A stretch of DNA of 64,000 nucleotides from Haliea sp040221975 (GTDB lineage: Bacteria; Pseudomonadota; Gammaproteobacteria; Pseudomonadales; Halieaceae), in contig JAVJWR010000031.1 in NCBI GenBank assembly GCA_040221975.1, positions 313,078 through 377,077 of the forward strand. The letters are read 5' to 3'. The stretch's first letter is position 1. Every line of letters starts with the position of its first letter. This document shows, in pieces, positions 27,239-36,130 of the stretch. A model generated the notes under the pieces. It had not been told where the DNA came from and made no database searches. It saw only the letters and a list, made by a program, of their open reading frames with translations. The position numbers and the translations under genes are program-made.

Positions 27239-29008
27239 ATGGATAGTTATACCCTGACGATCGCCATCAGCGTGCTGCTCTTCATTGTGGTGGGAAACTA
27301 CGCCGGCCGCCGCGTGCACACCGTGGAAGACTACTTCGTGGCCGGTCGCCGCGCACCGACACTGCTGATACTGGGTACGCTGGTTGCCAGTGTCTTCAGC
27401 ACCTCCCTGTTTCTCGGCGAGGCGGGCTTCACCTACGATGGCCAGATGGGGCCCTACCTGCTGTTGCCGGGGATCGCCGTCACGGGGTATATCTACGGCG
27501 CGCTGTTCTTTGGTACCTTCCTGCGCCGCAGTCGCGCGCCCACCGTGGCCGACTACCTCGGCCATCGCTTCAACAGCCGGCGGGTGCAGCAGGCGGCAGG
27601 GGTGACCATCGTCTTCGGTCTGGGCGGTTACCTGCTGGTGGTCACCCAGGGCGCAGCGCTGCTGCTCGCGGACCTGACGGCGCTGAACTATGTCGAAGCG
27701 GTTCTGGTCGCCTGGTTGAGCTATACGATTTTCACGCTCTATGCAGGTTCCCGCGGGGTAATCATCACCGATACGCTCATGTTCCTGCTTTTCACCGTGG
27801 CCACGGTGCTCTTCGTGGGCAAGCTGGTCGGCGGCTTTGGCGGTGTCGCCACGGCGGTGGAGGCGCTCGCGAGCCAGGGCATCAAGCCGGATATCGCCGC
27901 CTGGCACGGCACTATCGGCGAGGGCACGCCCTGGCCCAGGGCAGTGGACTTCCTTATCTGGTTCGTAATTATCGACCTGTCGTGGAGCGTGGTCTACGCC
28001 GTCAGTCCCTGGCAGGCAAGCCGGCACCTCATGGCCCGTGACGAGCACGTGGTTCTGCGTGCATCAATCTACGCCTGCTTTGCCGTGATCATCATGCAGT
28101 ATCTGATTTACGGCGCTGGTGGTCTGGTGAATCTCGCGCGCACAGACATCGCGCCGTCGGAGACGGTGCTGCTCTGGGCGGCGCAGCACCTTGTGCCCGG
28201 TTTCCTGGGCGCGTTGCTGCTGGCGGGAATCGTTGCTGCAGCGCTGTCCTCCGCTTCCACATTCCTGTCTCTCGTGGGTTTCAGTGTCAGCAATGATCTG
28301 GGCAGCCGCGACCGGGCGCCGCGTCTGGGCACAACGCGGCTGCTCATGGGCGGCGTCGCGATCGTGGTGCTCGCCCTGAGCCTGACACTTCCCGCCAATG
28401 TTTTCTGGATAATGCTTTTTATCGGTACCGTATTCGCTTCGTCCTGGGGCCCGGTGGCGTTCATGAGTGTCTGGAGTTCACGAATCACCGCCGCGGGTGC
28501 CTTCTGGGGACTGGTTGCGGGTTTTGCCGGCAATGTGATCCCGGCAGCGCTTGATTACGCCGGGCTGATCCGGCTCCCGAGCTACCTCAACCCCGCGCTC
28601 CTCGGCGCGCTGACCAGTTTGGCAGCCATCTACCTTGTCTCGTCTCGCGCTGCACCGTCGCCGCAGGAGCAGTCCTTCCGAGAGCGACTTCACATGACCC
28701 CCGCGGGGGACCGGGATCGGCGCAAGACCCTGCTGACGCTGGTCGCGCCGGCTCTGCTGGTAGTCTACGGCGTACTCATGCCGGCGCTTCTGCTGCACTG
28801 GTACGTGCTACCGTATCAGCGTGGACGAGGACTCGTGGGGGCGGATGGCACTATTGACTGGAGCCAGGCAGAGCCCTGGTTTGCCCTCGGTCCGGCACTG
28901 TTGTTCGTGCCGCTGGGTCTGATCGCGGTTGCCGTGATCTGGCGCCGCTACAGCCCCAGCGCAACAGCGTCTACACTTCAGTCTCAGGAGAAGTCTGTTA
29001 CCTCATGA
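27239..29008 (+). CDS. Sodium:solute symporter (SSS family, PutP-like)
   Basis: The protein has about 13-14 hydrophobic helices over ~589 residues and belongs to the Na+-coupled SSS family that imports amino acids, betaines, sugars or carboxylates. YTLTIAISVLLFIVVGNYAGRR is the first helix with the family's short extracellular N-terminus, and VEDYFVAGRRAPTLLILGTL is the conserved loop into helix 2. The start is taken at ATG 27239 because the first helix begins right after it; GTG 27215 is possible. It lies 80 bp after oxidase A and 39 bp before the MFS gene. The neighbours suggest an amine or quaternary-amine substrate, but specificity is not readable. Confidence 0.88.
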   Translation: MDSYTLTIAISVLLFIVVGNYAGRRVHTVEDYFVAGRRAPTLLILGTLVASVFSTSLFLGEAGFTYDGQMGPYLLLPGIAVTGYIYGALFFGTFLRRSRAPTVADYLGHRFNSRRVQQAAGVTIVFGLGGYLLVVTQGAALLLADLTALNYVEAVLVAWLSYTIFTLYAGSRGVIITDTLMFLLFTVATVLFVGKLVGGFGGVATAVEALASQGIKPDIAAWHGTIGEGTPWPRAVDFLIWFVIIDLSWSVVYAVSPWQASRHLMARDEHVVLRASIYACFAVIIMQYLIYGAGGLVNLARTDIAPSETVLLWAAQHLVPGFLGALLLAGIVAAALSSASTFLSLVGFSVSNDLGSRDRAPRLGTTRLLMGGVAIVVLALSLTLPANVFWIMLFIGTVFASSWGPVAFMSVWSSRITAAGAFWGLVAGFAGNVIPAALDYAGLIRLPSYLNPALLGALTSLAAIYLVSSRAAPSPQEQSFRERLHMTPAGDRDRRKTLLTLVAPALLVVYGVLMPALLLHWYVLPYQRGRGLVGADGTIDWSQAEPWFALGPALLFVPLGLIAVAVIWRRYSPSATASTLQSQEKSVTS

Positions 29009-29047
29009 TGATCAATCTTCAATCCCGGACTACGGTTTCCTGAATCG

Positions 29048-30271
29048 ATGCCAGGGAACGCTGCCAATACCGCGCTGCACCATGAACGGACGCTGTTCGA
29101 CGGTTGGCGTTCGCAAACGATCTCGCTCTACATGACGCTCGTCGGCTATGGCGTGCTCGCGGGCATTCCCGTTATCAGTACCGCCTGGGCGACCCAGCTG
29201 GGCTTCACGGATGTGCAAACGGGACGCGTAGCTGGGGCGGACCTCGGGGGGCTCTCTTTTGGCGCCGTTCTCGCTTCCCTGCTGGTGGCGCGAATCAACC
29301 GGCGTTTACTGGTCGTCATCGCGGCGGCGGTCGCCATGGGCGCCAATGCCATGTGCATGGTATTTGTGGACTACGAGCAGGTTGTCTGGCTGCGATTTCT
29401 GGCCGGCTCAGGCAGTGGCGTCTATACGGCGATCGCGGTGGCAAATCTCGGCGCCAGCTCCCGCCCCGCGCGCGCCTACAATATCATGCTGTTCTGTTTT
29501 GCTTTCACCCAGGCGGCCGAAATGTACACATTGCCGCGCCTGTCCATGGACGGCATCTACGGCGTCTTTATCGCCGCCTATGCGTTTGGGCTTCTTTTCC
29601 TGCGCTGGGTGCCCGCCCGGCCGGTGGAGCCGGGGCTGGACGTGGAGGTCGAGGTCCCGGACCCGGTGGCTGGCGTGATTGTCGAGCACCGGCATGTGCC
29701 GCCGATGGTTCCCTGGCTGTGCCTTGCCGCGATCGCGCTGACTTATGTGAACATCGGCGCCTACTGGACCTACATTGAACTGGCCACGGCCCGCGCCGGC
29801 CTCGAGGCATCCTGGGTTTCCGGTGTGCTGGTCTGGGTATCGCTCATGAGTATTCTTGGCTGCCTGGTCGCCACCGTCATCAGCAATCGCTTCGGGCTGG
29901 TGCGCCCGCTGCTGGTGACATTGCTGGTGCACGCCACGGTCGTCGGCATGCTGGCCTTCGGTATCACCAACATCACTTTTTTCATTAGCGTATACACGTT
30001 CAACTTCCTCTGGATCTTTATCGACGTCTACCAGATGGCCACGGTGGCGAATGTGGACCACTCGGGGCGTTTTGCCTCGCTGCTGCCGGCGGCGCAGGGC
30101 CTGGGTCAGATCATTGGCCCCAATCTGGCGGCTTCGGCGCTCGCCCTCGGCAATGGCTATGACCCGGTGTTCCTGCTGTGTGCGGCAGCATCACTGGCCG
30201 CTTTCGCGATCTACGCAGGCCTGTATCTCCGTCTGCGGCACACACTGCCGGCCCTGGCGGACGCATCGTGA
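29048..30271 (+). CDS. Major facilitator superfamily transporter
   Basis: The 407-residue protein has twelve predicted membrane helices in two halves split by a charged loop around residues 190-220. The N-half shows glycine-rich helix-packing patterns (GRVAGADLGGLSFGAVLA, RFLAGSGSGVYTAIAVANLG). It contains no motif that tells me its substrate or direction. The stop overlaps the GTG of the next oxidoreductase (GTGA), so it is translated with that enzyme. It may import the same class of compound as the upstream symporter or export a product. Confidence 0.82.
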   Translation: MPGNAANTALHHERTLFDGWRSQTISLYMTLVGYGVLAGIPVISTAWATQLGFTDVQTGRVAGADLGGLSFGAVLASLLVARINRRLLVVIAAAVAMGANAMCMVFVDYEQVVWLRFLAGSGSGVYTAIAVANLGASSRPARAYNIMLFCFAFTQAAEMYTLPRLSMDGIYGVFIAAYAFGLLFLRWVPARPVEPGLDVEVEVPDPVAGVIVEHRHVPPMVPWLCLAAIALTYVNIGAYWTYIELATARAGLEASWVSGVLVWVSLMSILGCLVATVISNRFGLVRPLLVTLLVHATVVGMLAFGITNITFFISVYTFNFLWIFIDVYQMATVANVDHSGRFASLLPAAQGLGQIIGPNLAASALALGNGYDPVFLLCAAASLAAFAIYAGLYLRLRHTLPALADAS

Positions 30272-31860
30272 CCGCGGCCTATGACGCAATTGTCATCGGT
30301 GCGGGCCACAACGGCCTGACCACCGCCAACTATCTCGCACGGGGAGGCTTGAAGGTCTGCGTGCTTGAGCGCCGGCACGTGGTTGGGGGCGCCGCCGTGA
30401 GCGAGGAATTTCACCCCGGCTTCCGCAATTCCGTGGCATCCTACGTTGTCAGCCTGCTGCGGCCGGAAGTGGTGCGCGATCTTGAGCTCCAGCGCTACGG
30501 CTACGAGCCGCTGTTGCTGCGCAATTCGCTATACCTCGACTCGCGGGGTGATTACCTGCTGCTAAATGGCGACGAGGCCCACGACCGAGCCGAATTTGGT
30601 CGTTACTCGGCGCGTGACTACGATGCCTACCTTGCTTTCGAGGAGTCGGTGGACGTGGTCGGCGAGCTGTTGGCGAGCCAGTGGCTGCGTGAGCCGCCAA
30701 AGCTCCACGGCGGTGGCATCGGCGATCTGCTCTCCGCGCTGCGCCTCGGGCTGGGTGCGCGCAGGCTGGACGCCGACCAGCGTTGGCGTCTCATGCAGTT
30801 CTTCCTCGGCGCGCCGGAAACAATCATCGACCGCTGGTTCGAGAGCGACAAGGTCAAGGCCATGGTGGCCGCGCACATCATGCCCGCGAATTTCGCGCCG
30901 CTATCCCAGCCCGGCGCAAGCCTGGCCATGCTGCATCATGCCGTGGGCGAAATTGACGGTCGCAAGGGGGCCTGGGGCATCGTGCGGGGCGGGATGGGCG
31001 GTATCACCAGCGCCATGGCGGCGTCGGCGCGGGACAAGGGTGTGGAGATCCGCACGCAGGCGCCTGTGCAACGCATTCTGGTTGCGCGCGGTAAAGTGTG
31101 CGGTGTTCGGCTCGAAAGTGGCGAAGAGATTTCAGCGCCGCTGGTAGCTGCGAACACGGAGCCGAAGCGTACGCTGCTGGAATTTCTCGGGGAAGAGCAT
31201 TTACCGGAGGCGTTCGTCCGTGACTTGCGGGCTTTCCGCCAGGAGTCCGCCTCCCTGCGCATCAATCTGGCGCTCAGTGACCTGCCGCGTTTCGCGGCCC
31301 TCGGTGGCGAAGGCCCCGGTCCCGAGCACGAGGCGACCATCACCTTCATCGAGAGCAAGGAGCACCTGGACGCCGCCTACCGCAGCGCGCGTGCCGGCCA
31401 GCCAGCGTCGCCGCCGATCATCGAGGCGGTGATCCCCAGTGTCATCGACGACACGCTAACGGATATCGAGGGGACCCATGTGATGAGCATGCTGTGCAAA
31501 TACATGCCCTACGACCTCACCGATGGGCAGCACTGGGACAAGGAGAAACCCCGAGTCCTCGAGGACGTTTTGAGCTGGGCCGAGCGCTTCATACCCAACC
31601 TGCGCCAGGTTCTCGTGGCCACCCAGTGCCTGACGCCCCTGGATCTTGAGCGCGACTTCGGCCTGCCCCGTGGTGACATCTGCCACGGCCGCATGGAACC
31701 GGACCAGCTCTTCAGCATGCGCCCACACCCGGATGCGGCGCAGTACGCCACCCCCGTGCCGGGCCTCTATCTCTGTGGCTCCGGGTCGCACCCGGGCGGC
31801 GGCGTTACCGGTGCCCCGGGCTACAATGCTGCCCGGCGAATTCTCAAGGACTGGCGCTAA
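30268..31860 (+). CDS. FAD-dependent oxidoreductase, PYROXD2/phytoene-dehydrogenase-like (paralog B)
   Basis: Second paralog, 530 residues from GTG 30268, which overlaps the MFS stop; the longer frame back to 30178 lies within the MFS gene. It has DAIVIGAGHNGLTTANYLARG, LERRHVVGGAAVSEEFHPGF and the C-terminal LCGSGSHPGGGVTGAPGYNAA. The segment FRNSVASYVVSLLRPEVVRDLEL is close to the matching part of paralog A, so A and B are the more similar pair by eye, although the two proteins have clearly diverged. It ends convergently with the puuB-like gene, the two stop codons overlapping by 4 bp (31857-31860). Confidence 0.82.
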   Translation: MTAAYDAIVIGAGHNGLTTANYLARGGLKVCVLERRHVVGGAAVSEEFHPGFRNSVASYVVSLLRPEVVRDLELQRYGYEPLLLRNSLYLDSRGDYLLLNGDEAHDRAEFGRYSARDYDAYLAFEESVDVVGELLASQWLREPPKLHGGGIGDLLSALRLGLGARRLDADQRWRLMQFFLGAPETIIDRWFESDKVKAMVAAHIMPANFAPLSQPGASLAMLHHAVGEIDGRKGAWGIVRGGMGGITSAMAASARDKGVEIRTQAPVQRILVARGKVCGVRLESGEEISAPLVAANTEPKRTLLEFLGEEHLPEAFVRDLRAFRQESASLRINLALSDLPRFAALGGEGPGPEHEATITFIESKEHLDAAYRSARAGQPASPPIIEAVIPSVIDDTLTDIEGTHVMSMLCKYMPYDLTDGQHWDKEKPRVLEDVLSWAERFIPNLRQVLVATQCLTPLDLERDFGLPRGDICHGRMEPDQLFSMRPHPDAAQYATPVPGLYLCGSGSHPGGGVTGAPGYNAARRILKDWR

Positions 31861-33158
31861 AGCGCGTCGCGCAACTTGAACCAGGCCATACCGAGTGCCA
31901 GCCCCGGTCGCCGCAGGAGCTTGCCGCCGGGAAAGGGATAGTGCGGGATGCGCGCGAACAGATCGAAGTCCGCCGGCGAGCCGTCGATCATGGCGGCCGT
32001 GATGCGCGCCATGACATGCGTCGGTGCCACGCCGTGGCCCGAGTAGGCCTGGATATAGATGATGTTACCGTCCAGGCGCCCAAGCTGTGGCATGCGGTTG
32101 AGGCCGATGCCGATCTGCCCGCTCCAGCCGTAATCGATACGAACATCCGCCAGCGCCGGAAAAACCCGCAACATCTTGCGATGCAGGGTGCCGACAAGGT
32201 CGCGTGGCTCCAGACCCGTGTAGTTCGACAGGCCACCAAAGAGCAGGCGCCTGTCGGCCGAGAGACGGAAATAGTCCAGGGCTGTGCGCGGATCACAGAC
32301 CGCCACATCCCCCGGGATAATTGCCTGAGCGAGCTCGACAGGTAATGGCTCGGTGGCGATGACGGAGCTGTTCGAGGGCAGGACACGGCTCGCCAGGCGG
32401 GGAACCACGTTGCCCAGGTAGGCGTTGCCGCACAGCACCACCTTGTTGGCCCGGACGCTTCCCTGCGCCGTTACCACCCGGGGGCGTGGCCCCGGTATCA
32501 CTGCGGTCACCCGCGACTGCTCGAAGATACGCGTGCCCAGGGATGCGGCGGCCCGAGCCTCACCAAGGCACAGGTTGAGCGGGTGCAGGTGGCCGTTGCC
32601 GTAGTTGAGCAAGCCGCCCAGGTAGACTTCGGCATTGACGTAGTCGCGCAATTCCTCCCGGTCCAGGAGTCGGTATTCATGAGGGTTGCCGATGGCTGCC
32701 TCGTGGTCCCGCCACTCGGCGAACTGCCGCAGATGTCGCGGTTTCAGAGCCACATCGCAATAGCCCCACTTGAGATCGCAGTCGATGCCATGGCGCTCGA
32801 CCCGCTCGCGGATGATGTCCCGGGCCTCGATACCCAGCTGGTAGATACGGCGGACGCCGTTGCGGCCGATGTGGCGCTGGAACCGCTCCGGGTCGTGACC
32901 GATGCCGCCAATGATCTGGCCGCCATTGCGCCCGGAAGCGCCCCAGCCGAGCCGGTTCGCCTCCAGCAGCACGACTTCGCGCCCGCGTTCGGCGAGCTCC
33001 AGTGCTGTGTTGATGCCGGTGAAGCCGGCTCCGACCACGACGATGTCTGCCTCAATGTCGTTGACAAGGGGAGCATACCTGGCCTGCTCGTTGGCGGAAG
33101 CCGCGTAATAGGAACCCGTGTGCTCGGTGGTCTCCACTGGTGATCGCAATCCCAACAT
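31857..33158 (-). CDS. puuB: Gamma-glutamylputrescine oxidase-like FAD oxidoreductase
   Basis: This DAO-family flavoprotein of 433 residues resembles PuuB (OrdL), which oxidises gamma-glutamylputrescine to the aldehyde with release of ammonia and hydrogen peroxide. The N-terminus has the pre-domain ending SYYAASANEQARYAPL, then the FAD motif DIVVVGAGFTGINTALELAE and LLEANRLGWGASGRNGGQ, a typical PuuB/OrdL stretch. The C-terminal QAYSGHGVAPTHVMARI is the second conserved FAD contact. It sits 12 bp after the AraC-type regulator, so both form one operon. No puuC or puuD gene is visible nearby, so the rest of the pathway must be elsewhere or differ. Confidence 0.8.
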   Translation of the reverse strand: MLGLRSPVETTEHTGSYYAASANEQARYAPLVNDIEADIVVVGAGFTGINTALELAERGREVVLLEANRLGWGASGRNGGQIIGGIGHDPERFQRHIGRNGVRRIYQLGIEARDIIRERVERHGIDCDLKWGYCDVALKPRHLRQFAEWRDHEAAIGNPHEYRLLDREELRDYVNAEVYLGGLLNYGNGHLHPLNLCLGEARAAASLGTRIFEQSRVTAVIPGPRPRVVTAQGSVRANKVVLCGNAYLGNVVPRLASRVLPSNSSVIATEPLPVELAQAIIPGDVAVCDPRTALDYFRLSADRRLLFGGLSNYTGLEPRDLVGTLHRKMLRVFPALADVRIDYGWSGQIGIGLNRMPQLGRLDGNIIYIQAYSGHGVAPTHVMARITAAMIDGSPADFDLFARIPHYPFPGGKLLRRPGLALGMAWFKLRDAL

Positions 33159-33170
33159 GCCAGTACTCGA

Positions 33171-33935
33171 TTAGCCGGCGCGCAGGGATTCGCGACGGAA
33201 CTGCGCCGGCGTCTTGCCCGTCGCGCGCTTGAAGGCTGCATAAAAGGTTGATATGGAGTTGAAGCCCACGTCGAGGGCGACGTCAAGGATGCCTGGACAC
33301 GCCGTCGGTAGCGACAGGATCCGCATGGCATCGCGGATGCGGTAGTGGTTGACGAAATCGAAGAAGCCCACGCCATGTCCCTCGTTGATCGCCTGCGACA
33401 GGTGATTGATGGAGCAGGCAAGGCTTTCCGCCAGCTGTGGCAGGGAAAGCATGGAGTTGAGGTAGACGCGCTCGCCTTCCATGGCTTCGCCCAACCGCTG
33501 CAGCAACGCTTCCCGAGCCGCGGGGCTGAGGCCCGATTTGGCGTAGCGTTCGTTCCTGGCTGCCGCGCATCGCTCGCGTGCGAGCAGGAGATGGTCCCGG
33601 TAGTAATCCTCAATGCGTGTGGCGCGGTCTCCATCCAGGGTAATGAACTCGGCCCCCATCCAGCCACTGACCTGCAGGTCATCGCCAGTGGGGCTGGCGA
33701 GATACTGGAAGGCAATGGTTTCCCGCCCTTCGAGTACTTCACCGACAAGTGTGTAGCGGCTGCTGTCGCGGCTGAAGTATTCTTCCAGGTGGGTGATCAG
33801 GTTGCGGCGGGTGATCTGTCGCAACTCGCCCATGTCGTGGTAGGTGCCCCCGGCCGCAAAATGGCCGGCGACACGTGTAGGGTCCTGAGCGTTCCAGGCT
33901 TCGATGTAGCTTCTGACGAACTCTGTGGACATCAT
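33171..33935 (-). CDS. AraC-family regulator with N-terminal SnoaL-like domain
   Basis: From ATG 33935 (GGAGG nine bases upstream) the protein has 254 residues; a far longer open frame upstream is not coding. The N-terminal ~115 residues (STEFVRSYIEAWNAQDPTRV, then HDMGELRQITRRN) look like a SnoaL/NTF2-type cone fold, which binds small molecules. The C-terminal ~100 residues are a full AraC double helix-turn-helix (LPQLAESLACSINHLSQAIN, then ILDVALDVGFNSISTFYAAF and RATGKTPAQFRRE). A cone-fold sensor on AraC is an uncommon pairing. As it is co-directional with puuB, it probably senses the pathway substrate or an intermediate. Confidence 0.85.
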   Translation of the reverse strand: MMSTEFVRSYIEAWNAQDPTRVAGHFAAGGTYHDMGELRQITRRNLITHLEEYFSRDSSRYTLVGEVLEGRETIAFQYLASPTGDDLQVSGWMGAEFITLDGDRATRIEDYYRDHLLLARERCAAARNERYAKSGLSPAAREALLQRLGEAMEGERVYLNSMLSLPQLAESLACSINHLSQAINEGHGVGFFDFVNHYRIRDAMRILSLPTACPGILDVALDVGFNSISTFYAAFKRATGKTPAQFRRESLRAG

Positions 33936-34070
33936 TGGGGTCATCCTCCGCGCGAGTCGTTGCCTCTTGCTGGAGAATACACAAGCTGGCTGCTGGCGTG
34001 TAGGCCCGGATGCAGGCCGCAACACAACCTCGTAAAAGACCAGAACAGTGAATTGGTGCGGGGCTGAGGC

Positions 34071-34913
34071 GTGGAGGAAGGGGATACTGTCTTGCCAGGG
34101 CAGCGCCGGCTGCCATCGCGGCAGGCGATCAAGCTTGTGGTCTACCTGTTGTTGCTGGTGAATTTTGCGGTTTACGTGGCCAACGACTGGACCGTGGCGA
34201 CGCACACGGCGCGCCCGGACTGGACGCTGCTGCAGTGGGCGGGCGCCTTTGCCACGACGCTTGATGAGCTCGCCTGGTTCACACTCCTGCTGCTGTTTGA
34301 GCTGGAAACCTATCTGCTGGACGACAAGGCCTTCACGCGCACACGCGTTATCGTCATGCACGGCTTGCGCGTCGTCTGTTTCCTGTTCATCGCCCACACG
34401 GTGTATGCCTTCGCGGATTATGCCCTCGACCTGCAGGACGCAACGCCGGTTGCCGCCGAAAACCTCTGTCACTTCCGTGGCGAGGGCGTTGCCTATGCCC
34501 GCAATCTCGTCTACACGCCGGTGGATGCCGCCAACTGCGCGTCCCTGTCGAATGGGGACACGTTCTACCGCTTCGAGTCGGATACGCTGGTCACCGACGC
34601 AGACGGCATGCGTATCGAGCGTGAACTGGCCTGGATTGACGTTGCGGAGGTTGTCGCCTGGCTTCTGATAGTGCTGTTTATCGAGCTCCAGGTACGCCTG
34701 CAGGAACGCGGTTTCACCAGTGGCAAAGTGCTGCGCACGGCGCACTGGTTGAAGGCGGGTCTGTACACGCTGCTTTGGGGCGCGGCAGGCTACTGGCTCT
34801 ATCGCGGCCACTGGGTTTTTGCCTGGGACGAAGCGCTTTGGATCCTGGGCTTCATGGCCATCGACAACAACATGAAGGAATGGCGAGATGAAATGGTCGA
34901 GGCGCGGGCGTGA
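34071..34913 (+). CDS. Uncharacterised multi-pass membrane protein
   Basis: I do not recognise this 280-residue protein. It starts at GTG 34071 behind GGGGCTGAGG. Hydrophobic segments lie at about 21-40, 66-84, 93-115, 190-207 and 225-245, with a possible sixth near 250-262. Between the third and fourth is a ~75-residue soluble region with two cysteines (ENLCHFRGEG, AANCASLSNG) that would sit on one side of the membrane and could form a disulfide. It is a lone plus-strand gene between two minus-strand amine-related operons, with a 135 bp gap to the AraC gene. Function unknown; redox or stress adaptor roles would be guesses. Confidence 0.7.
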   Translation: MEEGDTVLPGQRRLPSRQAIKLVVYLLLLVNFAVYVANDWTVATHTARPDWTLLQWAGAFATTLDELAWFTLLLLFELETYLLDDKAFTRTRVIVMHGLRVVCFLFIAHTVYAFADYALDLQDATPVAAENLCHFRGEGVAYARNLVYTPVDAANCASLSNGDTFYRFESDTLVTDADGMRIERELAWIDVAEVVAWLLIVLFIELQVRLQERGFTSGKVLRTAHWLKAGLYTLLWGAAGYWLYRGHWVFAWDEALWILGFMAIDNNMKEWRDEMVEARA

Positions 34914-34930
34914 GGTGGCAGGCACTGGAT

Positions 34931-36127
34931 TCACTGGTCGGGCGCGGGAGTCTGGCGGGTGCGCGCAGGTGCCCAGAAGGGCTTGTCACGTACCGTGCAG
35001 CGCGCCACCTTGCGATAGGGGCGCAGCTCTTTCGGATAGTAGATCTCGGCGAAGATATCGCCGGTCAGATACCTGGTCCTGACCATGGCGAGAGCGATAT
35101 TGGCTTTTGCTGCCGGTGACCACATGGCGGATGTCACGTAGCCGATTTCCTGCCTGCAGCGCCGGCTGGCATAGAGGATCGCATCGTTGGCTGGCTTGTT
35201 ACCCTCGACGTCCAGCTTCACGAGTGTGTATTTCGGCCCCTTTTCCCGCTCGCGGAGCAGGGCGCTGCGACCATTGAAGTGAGGCTTGCGGAAATCCACC
35301 AGCCAGCCGAGATTGAGTTCGAACGGTGTCTGGTCAAGTTGGAAGTTCACGGTCTTCAGCGCCTCGTTGAACTCCATGGCGGGCATGATGAAGCCCGCCT
35401 CCAGGCGCGCCATGTTGGTGGCCGCCTCGCCGTAGGGGTGAATGCCGTAGTGATCGCCGGCACTGTAGAGCGCGTCCCAGAGATCCAGGGCCAGTGAGTG
35501 GTCGATCCAGAGTTCATAGCCCAGATCGCCGGTGAAGCCGGTTCGGGAAACCATCAGGGTGTCTCCGCGAAAATCGAAGCGCAGGATCCCGAAGGGCTTC
35601 AGCTGCTCGATGTCCGCAAGCCCCATGGCCTTGAGTACCGCGCAGGCGGTGGGCCCCTGCAGGGACAGACCCGCACGCTCCTCACTGATATCCCGTACCG
35701 TCAGGTCATGGAAGCCGAGGGCGCTTTTGCGCAGCCAGGCAAGGCAGGGGCTGCCGCAGGTCAGCATGTAGTGATCGTCACCGAGCCGGAAAATGGTGCC
35801 GTCGTCGATCATGCGCCCCTCGTCGGTACACCAGCAGCAGTAGGTCACCCGGTCGACCTTCAGTTTCGCCACGTCCCGGGTCACCATCCGGTTGAGCATG
35901 GCGAGAGCGTCGGCGCCACGGATCTCGTACTTCTGCATGGGGCAGATGTCGTAGGTGCCGCAGGTGTTGCGGATACAAAAGTACTCGTACTGGGCGTCGT
36001 AGTAGTAATCGGCGAACTTGTAGCTGTTCCAGCTGGACCAGGCATCGCGCAGGTTCATGGGCGCCTGCCTGGCATGGAAGGGAGAGAGCTTGAGCCGTTC
36101 GCCGGCAAAGGGGTCTGCGTGTTCCAT
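34931..36127 (-). CDS. GcvT-like folate-dependent aminomethyltransferase/demethylase family protein
   Basis: The protein has the fold of glycine-cleavage T-protein, which passes a one-carbon unit to tetrahydrofolate; relatives include DMSP demethylase DmdA and the C-terminal halves of dimethylglycine and sarcosine dehydrogenases. Visible are TRDVAKLKVDRVTYCCWCTD, the GRMIDDGTIFRL segment with the conserved catalytic-type aspartate, and VSRTGFTGDLGYELWI with ARLEAGFIMP, both T-protein hallmarks. Length 398. It begins 3 bp after the stop of paralog C, so it is the last gene of a C-D oxidase operon. No gcvH or gcvP is present, so glycine cleavage itself is unlikely. Confidence 0.82.
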   Translation of the reverse strand: MEHADPFAGERLKLSPFHARQAPMNLRDAWSSWNSYKFADYYYDAQYEYFCIRNTCGTYDICPMQKYEIRGADALAMLNRMVTRDVAKLKVDRVTYCCWCTDEGRMIDDGTIFRLGDDHYMLTCGSPCLAWLRKSALGFHDLTVRDISEERAGLSLQGPTACAVLKAMGLADIEQLKPFGILRFDFRGDTLMVSRTGFTGDLGYELWIDHSLALDLWDALYSAGDHYGIHPYGEAATNMARLEAGFIMPAMEFNEALKTVNFQLDQTPFELNLGWLVDFRKPHFNGRSALLREREKGPKYTLVKLDVEGNKPANDAILYASRRCRQEIGYVTSAMWSPAAKANIALAMVRTRYLTGDIFAEIYYPKELRPYRKVARCTVRDKPFWAPARTRQTPAPDQ

Positions 36128-36130
36128 GGC

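Noticed and set aside
33936..34934. Upstream extension giving a 587-residue AraC protein
   Set aside because: The extra part is antisense to the membrane protein at 34071 and the AraC family starts match ATG 33935 with a good ribosome-binding site.
34931..36127. Glycine cleavage system T-protein proper
   Set aside because: No gcvH or gcvP nearby and it is in one operon with two FAD oxidases; the general GcvT-like fold is supported, glycine cleavage is not.
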